Assembly (NCBI GenBank): GCA_041394705.1
Contig: JAWKHS010000024.1
Span: forward strand, 1 to 64,000
DNA from: Vicinamibacterales bacterium
GTDB lineage: Bacteria > Acidobacteriota > Vicinamibacteria > Vicinamibacterales > UBA2999
Direction: 5' to 3'
DNA length: 64,000 bases
Position numbers and translations under genes: made by a program. The notes beneath the pieces were generated by a model, which saw only the letters and a list, made by a program, of their open reading frames with translations, searched no databases and was not told the DNA's origin. Positions within the stretch are counted from its first letter, which is position 1; every line of letters begins with the position of its first letter. Positions 51,171 through 59,506 of the stretch are shown here, piece by piece.

Positions 51171-51190
51171 GGCGCGACGGGCTTCGCGCC
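51171..51190. terminator. Hairpin between convergent genes
   Basis: GGCGCGA-CGGGCT-TCGCGCC is a perfect 7-bp stem with a 6-nt loop in the 34 bp between the stop of the secreted propeller gene and the stop of the DUF3516 C-terminal fragment. It is suited to serve both directions. No T tract. Confidence 0.5.
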
Positions 51191-51191
51191 G

Positions 51192-51602
51192 TCAAGCCAG
51201 CGGGCCGATCCGGCGCAGCCACAGCACCGGCTGCTGACGGTCGCGCGACGCCTCCACGTCCACGTCGAACTCGGCCGTCCAGTCGTTCAGGTCGTTCGCG
51301 TCCACGAGGACCTGCTGCACCAGCCAGCGGGCGGGCGCCTCGCGGCGGTCCACGTGGGTGTGGCGGGCGTTACGGGCTTCGGGATCGAAGCGCAGCCCGC
51401 CGTGCTCCGGGGTGAACGCCTCGAAGGCGGCCTTCAGCTCGGGAGGCGTCGCGGCCTGCGCCTCGGCGGACGTCGGCGCGTCGAGCGCGGCGACCGCGCC
51501 TTGACCGTCGCCGTGTGCCCACGCCTTGAGTGCCGTGAACACTCGGGCGCGGATGGCCGCCAGGAAGGCGGGCGCATCGGCGGTGAGGTCGTACGGCGCC
51601 AC
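51192..51602 (-). CDS. C-terminal part of the DUF3516 helicase, separated by an in-frame TAG
   Basis: About 136 aa. It carries the DUF3516-type tail (PYDLTADAPAFLAAIRARVF, then WLVQQVLVDANDLNDW and a closing LWLRRIG). It is in the same frame as the helicase gene: reading straight through gives LARKP-stop-PVAPYDLTAD. Joining the two pieces gives about 850 aa, close to full-length relatives recalled as 830-840 aa. The GTG 51602 start may therefore be artificial. It may be expressed by readthrough, by reinitiation, or not at all. Confidence 0.7.
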   Translation of the reverse strand: MAPYDLTADAPAFLAAIRARVFTALKAWAHGDGQGAVAALDAPTSAEAQAATPPELKAAFEAFTPEHGGLRFDPEARNARHTHVDRREAPARWLVQQVLVDANDLNDWTAEFDVDVEASRDRQQPVLWLRRIGPLA

Positions 51603-51605
51603 GGG

Positions 51606-53750
51606 CTAGGGCTTTCTGGCCAGCGCGTCGGCGCCGCGCCCGGGCCCGAGCGGCACGTAGTTCGGGTCGCGCATCCGCTCCCATTCCTCGGCCAGGCTGG
51701 CATCGGCGGTCCGTACGAGCGTGCGCATGTACCACTCGATCTCCAGCACCTCGTCGGTCTTCATCGCGGCCGGGACGGTCTGGCTCAGCGCCTTGTAGAC
51801 GCTGTTCAGGTGACGGAGCAGCAGGCCCTCGCTCCGTTCCAGGTCGTACTCCAGCACGTACTCGGCGAACGACTTGTAGGTCTCGAACATCTCCCGTGCG
51901 ATGGACTTGGGACGGATGTTCTCCTGGGCCACCCACGGGTGGCGATCGGCGAAGGCGTTGAACGTGTCGTACACGAAGTCACGGAGCGGCTTGGGATATT
52001 CGAGCTTCTCGAGCTCCGCCATCCGTTCCTCGTACTCCATGCCCTCGGCCTTCAGCTCGGCCACCTTCCGGCCCTTCAGCCGATCGAGCTGACGGCGCAG
52101 GATGAGCTCGGGGTTCTCGAGGATGGACTCGACGAGTGTCAGCACGTCGAGCGCGTAGGTGGGCGAGTCCTGCTCCAGGAGCGGGATCGTCTCGATGAGA
52201 TACAGCGACAGCGCCTGGTCCATCGAGAAGTCGTCCTGCAAATCCACGTTCACGCGCACCTTCGCGCCCTCGGGCGTGGGCGGCACGATCTCGACGATGC
52301 CGCGCTGCACGAGCGCCCGGAAGAGCTGCCAGGCGCGGCGCCGGTGCGCGGTCTTGGCCGCGGGCGTCTCGTGGCTGTCGCGCACCAGCACGCGCATCGC
52401 CTGGCAGCCGTCGGTGGGCCGGCTGAGCACGTTCAGCAGCATGCCGTGGGTCACCTGGAAGCGCGAGACGAGCGGCTCGGGCGGCGCCGCGATGAGGCGC
52501 GTGTAGACGTTCTGGTCCCAGTCCACGTAGTTGTGGTCCGGGGGCTTGCGCTTCACGAACTTCCGGCCGTCGCGCGCGGCCTTCTCGGCCAGCCGCAGGT
52601 TCTCGACGACGTGCTCCGGCGCCTGCACGACGACGTAGCCGCGGTCGTCGAAGCCCTTGCGGCCGGCGCGGCCCGCGATCTGGTGGAACTCACGCGCACT
52701 GAGACGAGACGTCTTCTGGCCGTCGAACTTGCAGAGCTTCGTGATGACGACCGTGCGGATGGGCACGTTGATGCCGGCGCCCAGCGTGTCGGTGCCGCAG
52801 ATGACGCGGAGCAGGCCGAGCTGCGCCAGCTGCTCCACGAGCACCCGGTACTTCGGCAGGAGGCCCGCGTGGTGCAGGCCGATGCCGTGGCGCAGCCACT
52901 TCCTGATCGACGGACCGTACGGACTGGAGAAGTCGACGGTCTCGATCCGGGCGGCGATTTCGGCCTTCTGCTCCTTGGTGGCGATCTTCAGGCTCGTGAA
53001 GTCCTGGGCGCTCGCCGCGGCGTCGGCCTGCGTGAAGTGCACGACGTAGGCGGGCGTCCGCTCCTCGTCCACCAGCTTCTCGATGGTGTGGGCCAGCGGG
53101 ATCTCGGCATACGTGTAGTCGAGGGGCACCGGCCGCTCGCCGGACTTGACGGTCACCGTCGGCAGGCCGGTCGTCCGCGTGATCCACGTCTCGAACGGCG
53201 TCGTGTCGCCCAGTGTGGCCGACATCAGCAGGAAGCGTGCGCGGGGCATCGTGAGCAGCGGCACCTGCCACGCGGCGCCGCGATCGCGATCCGCGTAGTA
53301 ATGGAACTCGTCCATCACGACGTGATCGAAGGGCGCATGCTCGCCCTCTCGGAGGGCGATGTTCGAGAGCACCTCCGCCGTGCAGCAGAGGATCGGGGCC
53401 TCGCGGTTGACGGTGGCATCCCCGGTCGAGAGGCCCACCTGGTCCGGCCCGAACTCGCGGCAGAGCGCCATCCACTTCTCGTTCACGAGCGCCTTGATCG
53501 GGCACGTGTAGACGGACCGTTGGCCCCTCGCGAGCGCCGCGAAGATCATGGCCGTCGCCACCAGCGACTTCCCCGAGCCGGTGGGGGTGTTCAGGATCAC
53601 GTTCTGCCCGTCGAGGAGGGCGAGCATGGCCTCCTCCTGTGCCGGGTACAACGCGAGTCCGCGCGAGTCCACGTAGCGCAGGAAGAGATCGAGCAGCTCG
53701 TCGGTCGGGGCGTCGCGCGACGGCAGCCAGTCGCTGAGCGTGGAGGTCAC
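51606..53750 (-). CDS. DEAD/DEAH-box RNA helicase with DUF3516 region, ending at an in-frame TAG
   Basis: About 714 aa. Motifs in order: Walker A NTPTGSGKS (about residue 55), DEFH with VVMDEFHYYADRDRG (about 150), SAT in LLMSATLGD, the second RecA domain with GTDTLGAGINVP, and HQIAGRAGRKGFDDRG. This is a Ski2-like superfamily 2 architecture. The reading frame ends at TAG 51608-51606 and continues in frame as the separate 51192-51602 piece. GTG start. It sits 8 bp from the Toprim gene stop. Helicases of this class act in RNA metabolism; the specific role is unknown. Confidence 0.85.
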   Translation of the reverse strand: MTSTLSDWLPSRDAPTDELLDLFLRYVDSRGLALYPAQEEAMLALLDGQNVILNTPTGSGKSLVATAMIFAALARGQRSVYTCPIKALVNEKWMALCREFGPDQVGLSTGDATVNREAPILCCTAEVLSNIALREGEHAPFDHVVMDEFHYYADRDRGAAWQVPLLTMPRARFLLMSATLGDTTPFETWITRTTGLPTVTVKSGERPVPLDYTYAEIPLAHTIEKLVDEERTPAYVVHFTQADAAASAQDFTSLKIATKEQKAEIAARIETVDFSSPYGPSIRKWLRHGIGLHHAGLLPKYRVLVEQLAQLGLLRVICGTDTLGAGINVPIRTVVITKLCKFDGQKTSRLSAREFHQIAGRAGRKGFDDRGYVVVQAPEHVVENLRLAEKAARDGRKFVKRKPPDHNYVDWDQNVYTRLIAAPPEPLVSRFQVTHGMLLNVLSRPTDGCQAMRVLVRDSHETPAAKTAHRRRAWQLFRALVQRGIVEIVPPTPEGAKVRVNVDLQDDFSMDQALSLYLIETIPLLEQDSPTYALDVLTLVESILENPELILRRQLDRLKGRKVAELKAEGMEYEERMAELEKLEYPKPLRDFVYDTFNAFADRHPWVAQENIRPKSIAREMFETYKSFAEYVLEYDLERSEGLLLRHLNSVYKALSQTVPAAMKTDEVLEIEWYMRTLVRTADASLAEEWERMRDPNYVPLGPGRGADALARKP

Positions 53751-53757
53751 GGGCGGC

Positions 53758-54456
53758 TCAAAACAACGTGGGCTGCGGCTCGCCGCGCCCCAGCACGCGC
53801 ATCATGGCGTCGGCATCGGCGCGGCCCAGGGCCTGCAGGGTGCGCGTGGCCGGACGCACCGAGGCCGTGGCCAGCGCCTCCAGGTCCACGCCGGCCAGGC
53901 CACGGTAGCGCACCACTTGCAGGTCGTGGCCCACCGCGCGCAGATCCTGGGTGGCCTGCCGGTACTCCGGCTCGGTGAAGACGTAGAGCGGTCTCGGCAA
54001 CTGGTCGCTCGAGAGGCACGCGAGCGGCGGATGGGCGACCGACACGCGCCGCTCGGCCAGGAGCGGCCACATCCGACGATAGAAGTAGAGACACATCAAC
54101 GCGGCGCAGTGGATGCCGTCGGCGTCCGCGTCCATCAGCAGGACCACCCGCTCGTAGCGGACCCGGGCCAGGTCGAACGCCGGGCCGTCGCCGGCGCCCA
54201 TGGCCTGGGTGAGCGCCTGGAACCACGGGTTCGCCACCACCTTCTCCGGCGACGCCTTCACGGCGTTCATCGGCTTGCCCTGCATCGGGAGCACGGCCTG
54301 CGTCTCCGCGTCGCGTACCAGCGCCACGGTGCCAGCCGCGCTGTCGCCTTCGACCACGAAGAGCTCCGCACCGGAGCCCGGGCCGTGGCGGCGGCAGTCC
54401 ATCAGCTTCGGCACCGCCAGTCCGCCGTCGACCAGCACGCGGGTGAAGCCCGTCAC
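53758..54456 (-). CDS. Stand-alone Toprim protein related to the GyrB/ParE C-terminal half
   Basis: About 232 aa. The Toprim hallmarks are FVVEGDSAAGTVALVRDAET and VLLMDADADG (acidic pair). The tail RYRGLAGVDLEALATASVRPATRTL matches the type II topoisomerase B-subunit end (RYKGLGEM..). There is no GHKL ATPase or transducer domain. It thus looks like the C-terminal half only, with a GTG start overlapping the hydrolase stop by four bases (GTGA). It is likely a divergent nucleic-acid enzyme or an accessory subunit; it is unlikely to act alone as a topoisomerase. Confidence 0.8.
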   Translation of the reverse strand: MTGFTRVLVDGGLAVPKLMDCRRHGPGSGAELFVVEGDSAAGTVALVRDAETQAVLPMQGKPMNAVKASPEKVVANPWFQALTQAMGAGDGPAFDLARVRYERVVLLMDADADGIHCAALMCLYFYRRMWPLLAERRVSVAHPPLACLSSDQLPRPLYVFTEPEYRQATQDLRAVGHDLQVVRYRGLAGVDLEALATASVRPATRTLQALGRADADAMMRVLGRGEPQPTLF

Positions 54457-55328
54457 ACCGCGCCTCCTGCGGACGCCGCCATCGTCATCATGGCCGCGAA
54501 GGTCGGGGAGGCAGGGTCCGCCAGTTCGTCCAGCACGTCGAAGTGGTCGCGTCCGGGTGCGCGATGGCTGGTGAGGCGCGAGAGCCTGGGCCCCCACGCC
54601 TCGATGAGGGCGTCGGACTGGCGCAGGAACGCCTCGGGCTCGTCGGCGCCCACCAGCACGTGCACGGGGATGTCCCCCACGGGCGCCGCCGTGAGCGGCG
54701 ACAGCGCCTCGATCTCGGCGGCGTCGAGGCCGACGCGGTCGTTCACGTAGGACGCCGCAATCGGCGCCAGGTCGTACACGCCGCTCACGAGCACCAGCCC
54801 CGCCACGGCATGCGACGCCTCGCCGCCTCCCATCCCACAGGCGACGGCCGCGGCCAGGTGCCCGCCCGCCGAGTGCCCGCTCAGAACGAGAGGCGCGCCC
54901 TCCAGCTCGAGCGGTCCCGACTCGCGCGCGAGGTGGACGACCGCGGCGGCGGCCTCCTGCACGATGTCGCGCAGCCGGAGATCCGGCGCCAGCGTGTAGC
55001 CGACGGCCGCCAGCGCCCAGCCGCGCGCCGCGAGCGCCTCCGCGGCGAACCCCGAGCCGGCCTTGTCGCCTTCCTGCCAGAACCCGCCATGGAAGTAGAC
55101 CAGGCAGGCGATGGGCGCGCGACCGGCGGGGCGCACCAGGTCGACGCGTTCACGGGCGCGCGGTCCGTACGAGACGTCGCGGGACACGACGAGGCCGGGC
55201 GCGCGGTCGAGGGCGGCGGTGGCCCGCTGGTGCCGCCGCAGCACCCCCGCGAAGTCCTTCGCCGACCGGCTGGGCGACAGCTGACGGTCGAGGGCCGCGC
55301 GCGTCAGGTCGGAGTAGCCGACGGGCAT
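54453..55328 (-). CDS. Alpha/beta hydrolase, arylformamidase-like
   Basis: About 291 aa. Oxyanion motif YFHGGFWQEGDK (HGG near residue 79), nucleophile elbow LSGHSAGGHLAAA, and a His in APGRDHFDVLDE near the end. These are the features of kynurenine formamidase and related small-molecule esterases. ATG 55328 shares one base with the nitrilase stop (TGATG), so the two are cotranslated. Together with the nitrilase it could degrade an N-acyl or nitrile compound; this is inferred. Confidence 0.83.
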   Translation of the reverse strand: MPVGYSDLTRAALDRQLSPSRSAKDFAGVLRRHQRATAALDRAPGLVVSRDVSYGPRARERVDLVRPAGRAPIACLVYFHGGFWQEGDKAGSGFAAEALAARGWALAAVGYTLAPDLRLRDIVQEAAAAVVHLARESGPLELEGAPLVLSGHSAGGHLAAAVACGMGGGEASHAVAGLVLVSGVYDLAPIAASYVNDRVGLDAAEIEALSPLTAAPVGDIPVHVLVGADEPEAFLRQSDALIEAWGPRLSRLTSHRAPGRDHFDVLDELADPASPTFAAMMTMAASAGGAV

Positions 55329-56260
55329 CAGGCGCCGCTCACGGCGCGCTTCGCGCGCGTGTCCACCGTGAGCTGGAACACGTCGGGCCGCGCGTAGTGC
55401 CCGGTCGCGTCGAAGTCGTATTTCCCGCGGGCGATGTCGGCCGGATCGAGCGTGGCGTAGAGCATCGTCTCGCCCGAGAAGTCGGGGCCGGCCAGCACCT
55501 GGCCCAGCGGGCCGACGATGGCGGACCCGCCGCGCATCATCACCGTGTCCGGCGCGTCGCCGAGCGCGCTCTCGTGATCGGGGCCGTACGCCGCCCGCGT
55601 GATGTGCTGGCAGGCGGTGAGGACGAAACACCGGCCCTCGAGCGCGATGTGCCGCATCGACGGCAGCCAGGTGTCGCGATCGTCGGCCGTCGGCGCGCAG
55701 TAGAGGGTGACGCCCTGGCTGTACATGTGCATCCGCAGGGCGGGCATGTAGTTCTCCCAGCAGATGACGGCGCCGATGACGCCCATGTCCGTCCGGAAGG
55801 CCGGCATCGTCGAGCCGTCCCCGTAGCCCCAGATGAGCCGCTCGGCGGCGGTGGGCATGAGCTTGCGGTGCGTACCGACCACGCCGCGTGCGCCGTCCAG
55901 ATAGAGCGCCGTGCAGTACAGGGTGCCGCCGTCGCGCTCGATCACGCCGATGACGACGAACGCGCCGGTCTCGGCCGTGGCCTCGGCGAGCGCGGCCACC
56001 TCGGGCCCGTCGAGATCGATGGCGGCCTCGAAGTAGCGACGGAACGCCTCGCGGCCGCCGGCCGTCCTCAGGCCGACGGGCGCGCCGAAACTGGCGCCCT
56101 TGGGATAGCCGCCGATGAAGGCCTCGGGGAACACGACCAGCCGGGCACCCTGCCCGGCGGCCTCGCGGATGGCCGCAGCCGCCTTCAGCGCCGAGGCGCC
56201 GGGATCGTACGGCACGGAGGCGAGCTGGGCGACGGCGGCGGTGAACGGCGCGGCGGGCAT
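55328..56260 (-). CDS. Nitrilase-superfamily carbon-nitrogen hydrolase
   Basis: About 310 aa, typical for nitrilases. The triad is Glu in VVFPEAFIGGYPKG (near residue 47), Lys in THRKLMPT (about 131) and the nucleophile Cys in VICWENYMPALR (about 166). The C-WENYMP motif is that of aliphatic/aryl nitrilases rather than amidases. First gene of the minus-strand group leading to the helicase. Confidence 0.88.
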   Translation of the reverse strand: MPAAPFTAAVAQLASVPYDPGASALKAAAAIREAAGQGARLVVFPEAFIGGYPKGASFGAPVGLRTAGGREAFRRYFEAAIDLDGPEVAALAEATAETGAFVVIGVIERDGGTLYCTALYLDGARGVVGTHRKLMPTAAERLIWGYGDGSTMPAFRTDMGVIGAVICWENYMPALRMHMYSQGVTLYCAPTADDRDTWLPSMRHIALEGRCFVLTACQHITRAAYGPDHESALGDAPDTVMMRGGSAIVGPLGQVLAGPDFSGETMLYATLDPADIARGKYDFDATGHYARPDVFQLTVDTRAKRAVSGA

Positions 56261-56323
56261 GGGCGTCCCTGAGCTTATCCCGTTCGCGCCGTCACCCTGG
56301 AGCGGCGGGCGCCCGGCGCGGGC

Positions 56324-57160
56324 TCAGGCGCGACGGACGGCGATCATCTCGACGGGCGCGATGACGCCCTCGGTCAGCGCCTCGATCATGTGGCGCACCT
56401 TCAGCGCGGCGTTCGCCCCGAGGATGAGGTGCAGACCGATCGGCGGCGGACCGTCCGCGCCCGCCATGGCCGCGCGCATCCGATGGAAGAACTCCAGCGC
56501 GAACTCCCGGCGATCCCGCCTGGCCGCGATCTCGAAGCCGGCGGCCGCGAGCGCGTCCTCGTAGTCGGCGGGCGAGGCCAGCGCGCAGGTCGCGCCGGAT
56601 TCGGCCCAGGGCACGGGGTAGGGCACGGCGCCGTCGCCGGCCCGCATCACGTCGTAGACCCCGAAGGTGCCTCCGGGACGGAGCACGCGGGCCAGGCCCG
56701 CGAAGAGGGCCGGCTTGTCGGCGATGTTCATGCCCACGTGCATCATGTAGGCGCCGTCGAAGGCCTGGTCGCCGAACGGCGGCGCCAGCGCGCTGCCCTG
56801 CCGCAGGGCCACGCGGTCCGAGAGGCCCACCCAGCGGCTCACCTCGTTGCCCGTCTCGACGAACTCCGCCGTCAGATCGAGGCCCGTGACATCGACGCCG
56901 TAACGGGAGGCCACGTAGCGTGCGGCGCCGCCGATCCCGCACCCGACGTCCAGCAGCCGTTGCCCGGATTGCCAGCCCAGCTGCGCATGGAACTCCTTCG
57001 TCGCCTGGCGTCCGCCCATGTGGAACTCGTCGGCCGGCGCCAGGTCGTCCACGGAGATCGTGTCGGGGGCCAGGCCCTGGGCGGTCAAGGCCGCGCGCAG
57101 TGAGCCGAGCAGCCCTCCTGTCTCGTACTGCCTGGCCACCGTGCGTTCGTCGATGCGCAT
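56324..57160 (-). CDS. SAM-dependent methyltransferase (sarcosine/cyclopropane-type fold)
   Basis: About 278 aa. Motif I is LLDVGCGIGGAARYVA (about residue 70), followed by VTGLDLTAEFVETG, the motif-II-like DGAYMMHVGMNI and the lid RPGGTFGVYDVMR. It resembles the Erg6/gamma-tocopherol group of small-molecule methyltransferases. ATG 57160 has a GGGGAG ribosome-binding site upstream. The substrate is unknown. Confidence 0.83.
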   Translation of the reverse strand: MRIDERTVARQYETGGLLGSLRAALTAQGLAPDTISVDDLAPADEFHMGGRQATKEFHAQLGWQSGQRLLDVGCGIGGAARYVASRYGVDVTGLDLTAEFVETGNEVSRWVGLSDRVALRQGSALAPPFGDQAFDGAYMMHVGMNIADKPALFAGLARVLRPGGTFGVYDVMRAGDGAVPYPVPWAESGATCALASPADYEDALAAAGFEIAARRDRREFALEFFHRMRAAMAGADGPPPIGLHLILGANAALKVRHMIEALTEGVIAPVEMIAVRRA

Positions 57161-57476
57161 GTCGTCCGCACTCCCCGCCGCGCCGTCCATGGTTCCGGTG
57201 TTCGATCGGGCGTGCGCGCCACGGACGGGCCGTGGTCGTTCGACGATATCACCGCGCGGTCGACGGCTTCGTCCAAGGAGGCTCCCTCGGATCTCCGGCA
57301 GAACGGCTGTGCTGGCCTCCCTCGGCGCCTCCACGAGCTGCCGCCCCCCCCCACACGAGCCGGCCTCCGGACGCGCGATTCCCAGAATCAGCAACGACGG
57401 ACACACCCCGGGCAATGCCCGCCACTGCCGACGTGGCACCGTTCTTGGACCCGGAGCCATGAGGAGGACATCACTC
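57161..57476. promoter_or_regulatory. Divergent intergenic region with a sigma-54-like element
   Basis: 316 bp between the methyltransferase and the BON-domain gene. TGGCAC at 57434-57439, then 5 nt and TTGG at 57445-57448, resembles a sigma-54 promoter (TGGCAC-N5-TTGC) with a G in place of the C at -12. It sits 29 bases ahead of the BON start codon and reads toward it. No gene is convincing here. Confidence 0.35.
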
Positions 57477-58001
57477 ATGCGAAGCTGGCTGTTGGTTGGC
57501 ACACTCGCCGTCACCGTGGCTGCGTGTCAGCAGTCTCCAGATATCGAGGGCATGGCGACCGCCGCCCTCGAACGCGCCGCGCTCCAGGACGAGGTGGACG
57601 CGGCCTACGACGAGTCCAGCCAGGTCGTCCGCCTGACGGGCACCGTCGACACGTCGAGCGAACGCGACCGGGCGCTCGAGGCCGTGCGTGCGTCGGTCGG
57701 GAACCGCGCGCAGATCGCGAACGAGATCGTCGTCGAGGGGATCCAGGCCGAGATGGCGGACGACCTCGACAGCGGCATCGAGGAGCGCTTCGACACCCAG
57801 TGGAAGGCGGCGCCCGAGGCGAAGAACGCCGACGTCGATCTGCGGGTCGAGAACGGCGTCGTGACCCTCACGGGCGAGGTCTCCACCGACGCGGCCAAGA
57901 CGCGGGCCGAAGGGGTCGCCCGCACCATCCCGGGCGTGAAGGACGTCGTGAACGCGCTCGAGGTGAACGCCGAACGGCGCGACACGATGCGCGAGCGGTA
58001 G
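57477..58001 (+). CDS. Lipoprotein with two BON domains
   Basis: About 174 aa. The lipobox LAVTVAAC (Cys near residue 16) follows a short hydrophobic helix, so it should be a lipid-anchored envelope protein. Two BON domains are visible: VVRLTGTVDTSSERDRALEAV and VVTLTGEVSTDAAKTRAEGVA, each ending in the typical VxxVVNAL pattern. BON proteins bind phospholipid or other envelope components and are often stress-induced. ATG 57477 is preferred over 57459 because GAGGAGG sits just upstream. A strong hairpin follows the stop. Confidence 0.85.
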   Translation: MRSWLLVGTLAVTVAACQQSPDIEGMATAALERAALQDEVDAAYDESSQVVRLTGTVDTSSERDRALEAVRASVGNRAQIANEIVVEGIQAEMADDLDSGIEERFDTQWKAAPEAKNADVDLRVENGVVTLTGEVSTDAAKTRAEGVARTIPGVKDVVNALEVNAERRDTMRER

Positions 58002-58031
58002 CCCGCGACCACACGGCGCCGACCCCGGCGC

Positions 58032-58070
58032 CGGGCGATCGGCGGCCCAGAGGTGGCCGCTGATCGCCCG
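58032..58070 (+). terminator. 16-bp hairpin downstream of the BON lipoprotein gene
   Basis: CGGGCGATCGGCGGCC (58032-58047), loop CAGAGGT, then GGCCGCTGATCGCCCG (58055-58070) form a 16-bp stem with a single G-T wobble. It lies 31 bp after the stop. A T tract is lacking, but stem length and position support transcription termination or RNA 3'-end protection. Confidence 0.6.
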
Positions 58071-58171
58071 CCCCGCCTGCTCCTCCAGCGCCGGACGGCC
58101 GTCCCGTCGTCCGGCCGGCCCCCCCGTCCCGCGCGCGCCCCAAGCCGGCACTCGGACTAAGCTACCGGCGC

Positions 58172-59476
58172 ATGCCGCCCGGTCGCGACCGCACGCCGAC
58201 GACGTCCGAGTCGCTCGTCCGGGTGATGGGCACGTACGGTCTGGCGGCGGCCATCGTGAACATCACCGTCGGCGGCGGCATCTTCCGCCTGCCCGCCACC
58301 GTCGCCGGGGCGCTCGGGCCGGCCGCGCCCCTCGCCTACCTGGTCTGCGCGGCGGCGATGGGCCTCATCGTGCTCTGCATCGCCGACGCCGGAAGCCGCG
58401 TTTCGCTCACGGGCGGCCCCTATGCGTACATCGGCGTCGCGCTGGGTCCGTACGCCGCCTTCCTCGCGGGCGTGCTGCTCTGGATGCTCGGCCTCTTCGC
58501 GACCGCCGCGGTCTCCACCGTGTTCGCGGCGAGCGCCGCAGAGCTCCTGGGCGGCGGCGCCATGGAGACGGTGGTGCTCGTCGTGACCTATGCGTTCTGG
58601 ACGCTGGTGAACGTCCAGGGCGTGGCGCTCGGCGCACGGCTGAACGCCGCGGCCACGGTGGCGAAGCTCGTGCCCCTGGCCTTCGTCGCCATCGGCGGAC
58701 TCTTCGTCGTGAGCGGCGGGCATTTCACGGTGACCGCCTGGCCGGCGGCCGGCGACGTGGCACGCACGTCTCTGCTCCTGGTCTTCGCCTTCGCGGGCGT
58801 GGAGACCGCGCTCGTGCCGAGCGGCGAGGTCCGCGACACCGCCCGCACCGTCCCTCGCGCGATCGCGCTGGCGATGCTGGGCATCACCATCCTCTACATC
58901 GCGCTCCAGGTGTCGTCGCAGGGCATCCTGGGTCCGGCCCTTCCGGGTGCGTCCACGCCCCTGGCGGATGCGGCGGGCACGGCCTTCGGCGGCCGGGCCC
59001 GCGCGCTGCTCCTGGCCGGGGCCGCGGTGTCGATGTTCGGCTACCTGGGCGGGATGACGCTGTCGGTCCCGCGCATCGTCTACGCCCTCGCCCGCGACGG
59101 CTTCCTGCCGCGCGCGCTCGCGGCGGTCCATCCCACCCACCACACGCCACAGGCGGCCATCGTCGTGCAGTCGGTGCTGACACTCGGCCTCGCCGTGACC
59201 GGCACCTTCGAGGGCCTGGCGATCCTGGCGAACGTCTCGGCGCTGGCGCTGTACCTGGGCTGCGCCGTGGCGGCCTGGCGCCTGCGCGCCACGCCCCGCG
59301 ACGGTGCGTCGGCCGGTGTCCGGCTGCCGCTGGCCGGCGTGGCGCCCTATCTGGCCGTGCCCGTGATTCTCTGGCTGCTCACGGGCCTGGCCGCCAACGA
59401 GTGGCTCGGCTTCGGCGCCTGCGTGGCCGCGGCGTCGATCGTGTACGCGGCGGCGCGCGGCCGGCGACACGGGTAG
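58172..59476 (+). CDS. APC-superfamily amino acid permease
   Basis: About 434 aa with roughly 12 hydrophobic helices. The start TYGLAAAIVNITVGGGIFRLP contains the helix-1 break GGGIF typical of APC carriers, and FAGVETALVPSGEVRD is the helix-6 signature of the family. Substrate class is amino acids or polyamines. ATG 58172. It is separated by 30 bp from the Tat hydrolase gene and may be cotranscribed. Confidence 0.87.
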   Translation: MPPGRDRTPTTSESLVRVMGTYGLAAAIVNITVGGGIFRLPATVAGALGPAAPLAYLVCAAAMGLIVLCIADAGSRVSLTGGPYAYIGVALGPYAAFLAGVLLWMLGLFATAAVSTVFAASAAELLGGGAMETVVLVVTYAFWTLVNVQGVALGARLNAAATVAKLVPLAFVAIGGLFVVSGGHFTVTAWPAAGDVARTSLLLVFAFAGVETALVPSGEVRDTARTVPRAIALAMLGITILYIALQVSSQGILGPALPGASTPLADAAGTAFGGRARALLLAGAAVSMFGYLGGMTLSVPRIVYALARDGFLPRALAAVHPTHHTPQAAIVVQSVLTLGLAVTGTFEGLAILANVSALALYLGCAVAAWRLRATPRDGASAGVRLPLAGVAPYLAVPVILWLLTGLAANEWLGFGACVAAASIVYAAARGRRHG

Positions 59477-59506
59477 CGGCGGTCCGGCGCCAGGGAGGAG
59501 ACGACG

